Below the pieces are notes generated by a model. It had not been told where the DNA came from, made no database searches, and was given only the letters and a program-made list of their open reading frames with translations. 10,861 bases of DNA, taken from JALYIM01 sp040003205. Its GTDB lineage: Bacteria > Acidobacteriota > Terriglobia > Terriglobales > Acidobacteriaceae. Positions 6,265 through 10,861 of this stretch are shown piece by piece (position 1 is the first letter of the stretch; the number at the start of each line of letters is the position of its first letter). Made by a program: the position numbers and the translations under genes. The stretch spans positions 1-10,861 of the forward strand of contig JBDUDA010000089.1 of assembly GCA_040003205.1 (NCBI GenBank), in the 5' to 3' direction.

Positions 6265-7533
6265 ATGGAACGAGTCGGAGCTGTGCAGCGGCGAGTCGTA
6301 ATTACGGGCATGGGCGCGGTGAGCCCGAACGGCATAGGAAATCGCGCGTTCTCGGAAGCCGTACTGCAAGGCCGAAGCGGCGTGAGGCGTATTTCGCGCT
6401 TTGACGCTTCCGAGGTGCCAGTGCAAATTGCAGGAGAAGTTTCTGGCTTCGACGAACTCGCGTGGGTGGAAAAGCGTGAACGCAAACATGTGTCCCGTGT
6501 ATTACCGCTGGCTTTAGCGGCTTCTTCGGAGGCGCTATCCACCGCGGGCATTGATGCCGCTTCCCTTCCCCTGGAAGAAAAGCGCCGCTTCGGCGTGATT
6601 CTTGGCTCGGGCGGTGGTTCGCAGGAATTTACAGAAGAGCAATACCGATTATTTTTCGCGCGGAAATATAGCCAAATGAGTTTGTTCTGCGTGCCTACCG
6701 GTGTGATGGGAACGCTCTCCAGCGAATTGAGCGTGCGCTTCGGATTGCGCGGACCCAGTCATGTAATCACTACCGGATGTACTTCTTCCACGGATGCATT
6801 CGCGTACTCTATGCGACAAATTCAGTCCGGACGGCTGGATATGGTGCTGAGCGGCGGCGCGGATGCTCCCATTGCGCTGGGAATTATTAAGGGTTTTATC
6901 CTCATGAAGATTCTCACTGACAACTGGAATGAAAGCCCGCAGCGGGGATCGCGCCCGTTTTCGGTGGATCGCGATGGCTTCGTTCTCGCGGAAGGGGCGT
7001 GGATGTTTGTGCTGGAAGAATACGAGCATGCACGCGCGCGAGGCGCGAAGATTCTCGCCGAGATTGCCGGGTACGGTTCGACCTGCGAGGCATTCCATCG
7101 CGTGCGTTTACAGGAATGTGGCGAAGAGCCGGCGCGGGCTATTGGATTGGCGATGAAGACCGCAGGCGTTGGGCCGACCGACATTCAGTATGTGAATCTT
7201 CACGGAACTTCAACGCAGTTGAATGACAGAATCGAGACTCGCGCTTTGAAGCTGGCGCTTGGAGAGCACGCGCGCGAGGTTCCGATGTCCGCGCTGAAGT
7301 CGCAGATTGGCCATCCCCAGGGCGCTTGCGGAGCGGCCGGAGTAGCGGCGACGATTGTGGCCATGCAGAACAGTCAGATTCCGCCGACGATTAATCTAGA
7401 GAATCCCGATCCGGAATGCGATCTGGATTACGTTCCCGAGCAAGGACGAAAGAAGATGATCGAACACGCCATCTGCAACTGCATAGCGTTTGGCTCGAAG
7501 AATTCGGCGCTGGTGTTGAGGAATTGCGCTTAA
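6265..7533 (+). CDS. Beta-ketoacyl-ACP synthase, KAS II (FabF)-like
   Basis: A 422-residue condensing enzyme of the thiolase fold that joins an acyl chain to malonyl-ACP. The full catalytic set is visible: nucleophile C172 in TTGCTSSTDAF, H313 in NLHGTSTQLND, and K345 and H350 in SALKSQIGHPQGACGA. The N-terminal RRVVITGMGAVSPNG and the length (FabF is about 413 residues) fit the family. The region around C172 (GCTSSTDAF in place of the FabF-like ACATSSHA) and the C-terminal FGSKNSALVL (in place of FGGTNATLV) differ from housekeeping FabF, so this is probably a specialised paralogue in lipid or polyketide-type synthesis; that is inference. No ACP, ketoreductase or malonyl transferase gene is adjacent. 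The start lacks a ribosome binding site and may be leaderless. Its stop codon touches repeat copy D. Confidence 0.9.
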   Translation: MERVGAVQRRVVITGMGAVSPNGIGNRAFSEAVLQGRSGVRRISRFDASEVPVQIAGEVSGFDELAWVEKRERKHVSRVLPLALAASSEALSTAGIDAASLPLEEKRRFGVILGSGGGSQEFTEEQYRLFFARKYSQMSLFCVPTGVMGTLSSELSVRFGLRGPSHVITTGCTSSTDAFAYSMRQIQSGRLDMVLSGGADAPIALGIIKGFILMKILTDNWNESPQRGSRPFSVDRDGFVLAEGAWMFVLEEYEHARARGAKILAEIAGYGSTCEAFHRVRLQECGEEPARAIGLAMKTAGVGPTDIQYVNLHGTSTQLNDRIETRALKLALGEHAREVPMSALKSQIGHPQGACGAAGVAATIVAMQNSQIPPTINLENPDPECDLDYVPEQGRKKMIEHAICNCIAFGSKNSALVLRNCA

Positions 7534-7560
7534 AAGCAGGTCTCTCCGAGAGATGACGGG
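7532..7560 (+). repeat. Dispersed intergenic repeat, copy D (degenerate)
   Basis: AAAGCAGGTCTCTCC followed within a few bases by GAGATGACGGG resembles a shrunken, decayed version of copies A to C. It fills the 30-bp gap between the convergent KAS and hydrolase genes and begins inside the KAS stop codon. TCTCTCCGAGAGA can fold as a short hairpin (TCTC with GAGA). Confidence 0.5.
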
Positions 7561-7563
7561 GAT

Positions 7564-8334
7564 TCAGGACTTCAGCAGGTGCAAAATCGTGCTCTCGATC
7601 TTCGGATACGCCGTGGAATGAGGGTCAATCAGTTCGTAGTGTCCCGCTGCGGCTATTTCGAGAAGATGGACGTCTTCTCCGCGAGCCTTTTTGGACTCGA
7701 CATATTGGCGGCTCATAGTTGACGGAACGACGTCGTCGCCAGCGCCATGAATAAGCCACTGAGTTGCGGAGATCTTAAGCTGAGCTGGGTCTGCTTCGTG
7801 ATAGTGCTCAGGCACTTCCTTCGGATTTCCACCCATAAATTCTCCCGTGGCATTTTCACTAAGGTGCAGTTCCCATGCCTGCTGTAGGTCCACGACTCCC
7901 GCCAGCGAAATCACGCTCTTGATTGCCGGCTCGTGGCTGGCGAGGCAGAGAGCGAGTTGGCCCCCGGCAGAGTGTCCCATCACGACCATTTTGGAGAGAT
8001 CCAGGTTATATTTTTTTGCTATCTGCGGGATGAAGCGGTAAGCATTGCGCACGTCTTCAAATGTCCCCAGCCATCCTCCCCCTTGGTTGCCGACACGGCG
8101 ATACTCCACGTTCCAGGTCGCGAGGCCTTTGGCCACAAGCGCTGCGCATAGATGTCCGGCGTGCGCGAGATTATATTTCGCGCGCCAAAAGCCGCCGTGG
8201 AAATTGATCACCACGGGAAAAGGTCCGGGAGTTTTTGGTACGCGCAGTTCGCCGAATTGACTAGCGTCGGCTCCGTACGCAATGCGGGCGTCCGCTGCGG
8301 GAGGTGGCTGGGTGAGAATGGATTCTGAAGACAT
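7564..8334 (-). CDS. Alpha/beta hydrolase, esterase / kynurenine-formamidase-like
   Basis: A 256-residue serine hydrolase. Ordered motifs are the oxyanion-hole HGGFW at 46-50, the nucleophile elbow GHSAGG with S122, a catalytic aspartate at D200 or D201 (GAGDDVVP) and H232 (AAGHYELID). The NVEYRRVGNQGGGW segment at 75-88 is typical of the short hormone-sensitive-lipase or BD-FAE type of small-molecule esterases and of bacterial kynurenine formamidases. It has no signal peptide, so it is probably cytosolic. The substrate cannot be inferred: no tryptophan-catabolism genes are nearby. The ATG at 8332-8334 has no clear ribosome binding site; a weak hairpin and a TATTCT box lie just upstream. It is the last of a run of four minus-strand genes, 35 bp after the small protein gene at 8370, so it may be co-transcribed. 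Confidence 0.88.
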   Translation of the reverse strand: MSSESILTQPPPAADARIAYGADASQFGELRVPKTPGPFPVVINFHGGFWRAKYNLAHAGHLCAALVAKGLATWNVEYRRVGNQGGGWLGTFEDVRNAYRFIPQIAKKYNLDLSKMVVMGHSAGGQLALCLASHEPAIKSVISLAGVVDLQQAWELHLSENATGEFMGGNPKEVPEHYHEADPAQLKISATQWLIHGAGDDVVPSTMSRQYVESKKARGEDVHLLEIAAAGHYELIDPHSTAYPKIESTILHLLKS

Positions 8335-8356
8335 TCGTCAAGTCTAAGAATAGCCC

Positions 8357-8370
8357 GGCGGAATACCGCC
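8357..8370 (-). terminator. Short GC-rich hairpin after the 80-residue protein gene
   Basis: GGCGG and CCGCC form a 5-bp stem around a 4-nt loop, right at the stop codon of the upstream gene. On the minus strand a modest TATTCTT follows about 6 nt later. It could be a weak terminator or attenuator between this gene and the hydrolase gene. Confidence 0.3.
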
Positions 8371-8612
8371 TACTGTTCTTTCAGCTTTAGTTTGGATTTG
8401 TTTTCATCCAAAAATTCGCGCAGCTTGTCGGCAACATCGAGAAGCCGTGTCCACTGTTCGTAATAAAGCGTCACTGGAAATCGTCCAAGGCCATAAACGC
8501 TGACTCCGCCCTTTTCGCTTACGCGAAATTCCAGACTCCCGGTTCGCTTCTGCCCCTGCTGCTCTAGCTTTTCCAGACGTGCTTTCAATTCTTCATAGGT
8601 TGGCTCGGCCAT
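8370..8612 (-). CDS. Small conserved hypothetical protein, 80 residues
   Basis: I do not know a function for it. AGAGGTG at 8617-8623, a few bases before the ATG, supports the start. The protein has a charged N-terminal helix (about 1-24, coiled-coil-like YEELKARLEKLE), then a compact beta segment LEFRVSEKGGVSVYGLGRFPVTLYYEQW at about 27-54, then a second charged helix to the lysine-rich end. The central segment reads like a well-folded conserved domain; similar short proteins with the motif VSEKGGVSVYGLGRFPVTLY are, from memory, recurrent in Acidobacteriota and other soil genomes. There is no signal peptide or membrane segment, so it is cytosolic. It lies 31 bp after the upstream small gene, probably in the same transcript. 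Confidence 0.75.
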   Translation of the reverse strand: MAEPTYEELKARLEKLEQQGQKRTGSLEFRVSEKGGVSVYGLGRFPVTLYYEQWTRLLDVADKLREFLDENKSKLKLKEQ

Positions 8613-8643
8613 GTTTCACCTCTTCTAACGTTAGATTTGCTTT

Positions 8644-8904
8644 CTAAGAATACTGCAATGACAAGATAAGCGGCGGAGTTGCGATGCGATAGCAGGAAAA
8701 AATGCAAGCCATGCATGGGTACGCAGTAGCGGGTGAGTTTCGGGCGAAACGGCGGTCGGAATTCATTCGGGATCTCTCACGCTCCTGCTGATCTTCGAGT
8801 AGGCGATTTAATTCGTCAATCAGCAACATGAGCTTGCTTCCGTCTCGCTCTTTACTGACTGCGGCGCACAGGCGTTGCAAATTGGGATCGGAAAAATCGA
8901 ACAT
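8644..8904 (-). CDS. Small helical hypothetical protein, 86 residues (paralogue of the 9075-9269 product)
   Basis: A strong GGGAGG ribosome binding site 6 nt before the ATG supports this as a real gene. Residues about 9-45 form an amphipathic helical pair, LQRLCAAVSKERDGSKLMLLIDELNRLLEDQQE, that aligns with the product of the next upstream gene (shared L..L..A.S.E.D...L.LI...N.LL pattern). No function is known to me. The last 35 or so residues (from about 52) are quite different in character: arginine-rich, then Pro/Cys/aromatic-rich and hydrophobic. This could be an extended tail produced by loss of an earlier stop or by a frameshift. The ribosome binding site lies in one arm of a short hairpin. 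Confidence 0.65.
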   Translation of the reverse strand: MFDFSDPNLQRLCAAVSKERDGSKLMLLIDELNRLLEDQQERERSRMNSDRRFARNSPATAYPCMACIFSCYRIATPPLILSLQYS

Positions 8905-8910
8905 TAAGAC

Positions 8911-8927
8911 CTCCCTAATATTGGGAG
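8911..8927 (-). promoter_or_regulatory. Hairpin that could mask the ribosome binding site of the 86-residue gene
   Basis: CTCCC at 8911-8915 and GGGAG at 8923-8927 pair around a 7-nt AT-rich loop. In the minus-strand mRNA the 3' arm is the core of the GGGAGG Shine-Dalgarno sequence, so folding would hide it. The stem is only 5 bp, though all but one pair are G-C. Confidence 0.35.
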
Positions 8928-8950
8928 TAAACCCTAGTGCGACTAAGGAG

Positions 8951-8969
8951 TTGCGCGTGATTCGCGCAA
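8951..8969. other. Perfect 7-bp hairpin in the small-gene spacer
   Basis: TTGCGCG (8951-8957) and CGCGCAA (8963-8969) enclose a 5-nt loop in the 170-bp space between the two paralogous small genes. No T-tract follows on either strand, so intrinsic termination is doubtful. A pause site or mRNA-end stabiliser is possible. Confidence 0.4.
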
Positions 8970-9074
8970 GTGTCTAAGAAGCGCGGGAATATGATAATAG
9001 GGCCGTGAGCTTATCCGTCACTTTAAGTCGTGTTTCTGGCTCGTCCACGCTCGACTGGTAGCGGAGAAGTCACT

Positions 9075-9269
9075 TCATCCGCGGCGCGCGGAAAGGTCCA
9101 AGCACAAAGCGGGGATGGCGGGCACCTGAAATTCATGGTCTAGTGCGCCTTCGTACTCGGCTAGCAGCGCATTCATCTGGGTCAAGATCAAGAGCAGCCG
9201 TTCGGTGTCGGTCTCGCTCTGCGCGCGCTCCCAGAGTTCCATCCATCCTTGAGGCTCGGTAATGAGCAT
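9075..9269 (-). CDS. Small helical hypothetical protein, 64 residues
   Basis: The ATG at 9267-9269 is preceded by AAAGGA at a 7-nt spacing, which supports translation. The product starts MLITEPQGWMELWERA and continues as an amphipathic helix (about 9-45) with a regular leucine pattern ending in MNALLAEYEGALDHE; the last 20 residues are less regular. It resembles residues 9-45 of the neighbouring 86-residue protein. Short proteins with a W-x-E-L ... LI..IN.LL.E pattern are, from memory, frequent in Acidobacteriota, without a known function. It has no export signal or cysteine-metal motif apart from one C-terminal Cys. It may be the first gene of the four-gene minus-strand run, though the 170-bp gap to the next gene leaves room for a separate promoter. 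Confidence 0.65.
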   Translation of the reverse strand: MLITEPQGWMELWERAQSETDTERLLLILTQMNALLAEYEGALDHEFQVPAIPALCLDLSARRG

Positions 9270-9601
9270 GCAATAGTCCTTTCTGACGGATTCATGGTAA
9301 ATGGACGGGGAGTACGACGCTACCGCGTCGGTACAGATGAACCAGCGTTCGCGCCCAAAGTGGGAATACCTTCGGTTCTGAGGTTTTTGGGACGCTTAAC
9401 AGATAACACTAGCTGCCGGAGTTTGCGCGATATGAAAAGAGCGTGGACGGCGTTCCGATGCATGAGCGAGAACGACCATAATTTTTCGCGAGCACAAGAC
9501 TCTACACCTCGTCGCGGTCAACGACCTGTCTACTGCGCATCGGGGCCGGCACGAAACGTGCTGGCCCCGATGGATTGAATACGAAAACGGGCATTTGTTC
9601 T
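9270..9601. other. Intergenic region without a convincing gene
   Basis: This stretch separates the start of the 64-residue gene from the 3' end of the beta-propeller gene. It holds an imperfect hairpin at 9312-9334 (GTAC-GACGC with GCGTCGGTAC, one bulged base) in the presumed leader of the small gene, and the strong hairpin at 9538-9572. An open plus-strand frame covers most of it, but it has no ribosome binding site and its product shows no recognisable domain. I see no clear sigma-70 promoter. Confidence 0.5.
9538..9572. terminator. Strong 16-bp hairpin downstream of the beta-propeller gene
   Basis: Bases 9538-9553 pair with 9557-9572 over 16 positions (one G-U in the plus-strand RNA), with a 3-nt AAA loop. 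It lies about 30 nt past the stop codon of the minus-strand gene ending at 9602. There is no T-tract on either side, so it may protect the mRNA 3' end or act with Rho, unlike a classical intrinsic terminator. Confidence 0.55.
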
Positions 9602-10711
9602 TTACCTTGCAATCAGCCCGGATGCCGACGAAGGAATACCCGCCGCCTGCGATAGCGGAGTTAATGAACCATCCAGAGCGATAACAAACCCCTGGATGTT
9701 GCTACTCCCCGGCGTCAGCACGTACAGATACTTCGCATCGTTGCTGATGGCCGCGTCGAGCGGTTTGCTGCCAGTGCCAGTTGACGCCGTCACTCCATCC
9801 GCATTCAACAGCTTCAACTTCCCGCTGAACCCAACCGCGTAGCCGGAAACGTTGCCACTGCCGGTATTCGTGGTATATGCAAAACGCCCATCACTGGTCA
9901 GCACGACCCAGCATGGGGCAGACTGCTTGTCAGGAACCGCGTTGCTGATCGTCTTCAAATTTTGACTGGTGGAGACTAAATACGAGGTAACCGCGCCCGC
10001 ATTGGCAGCGCCCCCAAACGCGTCGGAAACAAACACCTCATTGCGCTTTCCGAAAGCGAACCCAAACGGTGTCTGTCCCGCAGAGGGCACTACGGTTGGA
10101 CCAATCGCCACGCCATCATCATCTACCGAGAAGAGATCGAGACTGTTCGTTGCTTTTTCAGCAACCAACAAGAGATTGCCGTCATTGTTGAACGCAATCT
10201 GAGCGGGGCCGACCGAGGTTCCGCTAAGCGGGAGTCCGCTCACGATCGGCGTGAGGCGTCCGTTATTCGCTACTGCAAAGCCGGCAATCGTATCGCTGCC
10301 TCCAGTGGCGGCCCCGTTATTCAGGACGTACAGAATGCCACGGCTGACAGTAAGGCTGATGGGATGTTTGCCTCCCGAAGCTGTGACGCCTGCCAACCGC
10401 AGACTGTTCTCCTCAATTCTGAAGGCGGAAATGTCGTCGCTCCCCGCGTTCACGGCAAACAGAAAAGTGTTATTGGCATCAATCGCGATTGCACCTTGAT
10501 TCCCCAGACCTCCGCCGCTACCGAGACCACCCGTCGAGACCGTTCCCGCAGGAGAGATTTGACCGTCTGCTGAGCGGCTAAATACCAATACTGCGTTTCC
10601 GGTACTTGAGTTGCTAAGGGTGTAGATCGCTCCGGCGGCCGCAAACGCATTAACGCTGCAGAACGCAATTGCAACCAGTGACAACGAGGCAATACTCAGT
10701 TTCAATTTCAT
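9602..10711 (-). CDS. Secreted seven-bladed beta-propeller protein (lactonase-fold family)
   Basis: A 369-residue exported protein. I chose ATG 10709-10711 because AAAGGAC lies about 6-7 nt upstream and the product then begins with a standard signal peptide (MKLKLSIAS..., cleaved near residues 23-26, AFA/AAG). The frame stays open upstream to the window edge, but those residues would bury the signal peptide. The mature part contains seven repeats of the type N-x-[ILV]-x-[GA]-[FY]-x-V-x-x-x-G-x-L, for example DDISAFRIEENSL, DTIAGFAVANNGRL, GNVSGYAVGFSGKL and SNIQGFVIALDGSL, giving one repeat per blade. This is the layout of the 6-phosphogluconolactonase/YVTN-like family. Because it is secreted, cytosolic 6-phosphogluconolactonase activity is unlikely; a binding or surface role is equally possible. 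Gly/Ser/Ala-rich composition also fits an extracytoplasmic protein. Confidence 0.87.
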   Translation of the reverse strand: MKLKLSIASLSLVAIAFCSVNAFAAAGAIYTLSNSSTGNAVLVFSRSADGQISPAGTVSTGGLGSGGGLGNQGAIAIDANNTFLFAVNAGSDDISAFRIEENSLRLAGVTASGGKHPISLTVSRGILYVLNNGAATGGSDTIAGFAVANNGRLTPIVSGLPLSGTSVGPAQIAFNNDGNLLLVAEKATNSLDLFSVDDDGVAIGPTVVPSAGQTPFGFAFGKRNEVFVSDAFGGAANAGAVTSYLVSTSQNLKTISNAVPDKQSAPCWVVLTSDGRFAYTTNTGSGNVSGYAVGFSGKLKLLNADGVTASTGTGSKPLDAAISNDAKYLYVLTPGSSNIQGFVIALDGSLTPLSQAAGIPSSASGLIAR

Positions 10712-10861
10712 TATTCCGTCCTTTTCAATTGATTTGTTATGCTCACATGGAACTTCACGCACGCACGCATCAGCATCCGCCGACGCAGTCTTGCGGATCT
10801 TGGTGAACTGCTCTGATGGATATGTCGCAACGGAACGGAGAATCCCCCTACACTTGCTGAA
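10712..10861 (-). promoter_or_regulatory. Upstream region of the beta-propeller gene
   Basis: The 150 bp upstream contain the ribosome binding site just before the ATG, a short tandem run of the tetramer GCAC (10756-10770), and a weak 6-bp inverted repeat (ATCCGC with GCGGAT). I found no convincing -35/-10 pair. The minus-strand frame of the gene is open across all of it. Confidence 0.3.

Noticed and set aside
6649..7098. 149-residue minus-strand open frame inside the ketoacyl synthase gene
   Set aside because: It is antisense to a gene with a complete catalytic motif set, and its arginine-rich composition is typical of shadow frames in GC-rich DNA.
9249..9578. 109-residue plus-strand open frame in the 9270-9601 spacer
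   Set aside because: It starts with TTG inside the small gene's 5' end, has no ribosome binding site, runs into the 9538-9572 hairpin, and has no domain-like pattern.
10712..10762. Longer beta-propeller protein starting with GTG at 10762
   Set aside because: It would place 17 charged residues before a clear signal peptide; ATG 10711 has its own ribosome binding site.

Overview
The window looks like a chromosomal segment of a Gram-negative soil or sediment bacterium, most likely an Acidobacteriota member. This is inference from three things: outer-membrane and periplasmic gene types (a coiled-coil porin and secreted cupredoxin and beta-propeller proteins), a histidine kinase type familiar from that phylum, and a dispersed intergenic repeat of the kind common in its genomes. 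No rRNA, tRNA, CRISPR array, integrase or transposase was seen, and no gene looks obviously foreign.

Layout. (1) 1-3578, plus strand: the 3' part of a membrane sensor histidine kinase, an outer-membrane porin with an N-terminal coiled coil, and a secreted type-1-copper (cupredoxin) protein. The cupredoxin gene appears to start at a CTG that overlaps the porin stop codon, so those two genes are probably translationally coupled. (2) 3579-3872: a convergent intergenic region dominated by two inverted copies of a short repeat that fold into a long hairpin. (3) 3873-5438, minus strand: a UbiD-family prenyl-FMN decarboxylase with an internal insertion. (4) 5439-5695: a divergent spacer with a consensus -10 box for ubiD, a 12-bp palindrome and another repeat copy. 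(5) 5696-7533, plus strand: a cytoplasmic-looking M15 peptidase and an orphan KAS II-like ketoacyl synthase, which may be leaderless. (6) 7564-9269, minus strand: an alpha/beta hydrolase and three small proteins, two of which look like diverged paralogues. (7) 9270-9601: non-coding, with a strong hairpin at its left-hand gene's 3' end. (8) 9602-10711, minus strand: a secreted seven-bladed beta-propeller protein of the lactonase fold.

The only group that clearly suggests joint function is kinase-porin-cupredoxin: a membrane sensor next to an outer-membrane channel and a periplasmic redox protein. The other genes look like ordinary housekeeping or accessory functions. The more unusual features are non-canonical translation starts (CTG, TTG, GTG), the repeat family with four copies placed only between genes, and the pair of small paralogous proteins of unknown role. 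I found no defence system, biosynthetic cluster or mobile element.
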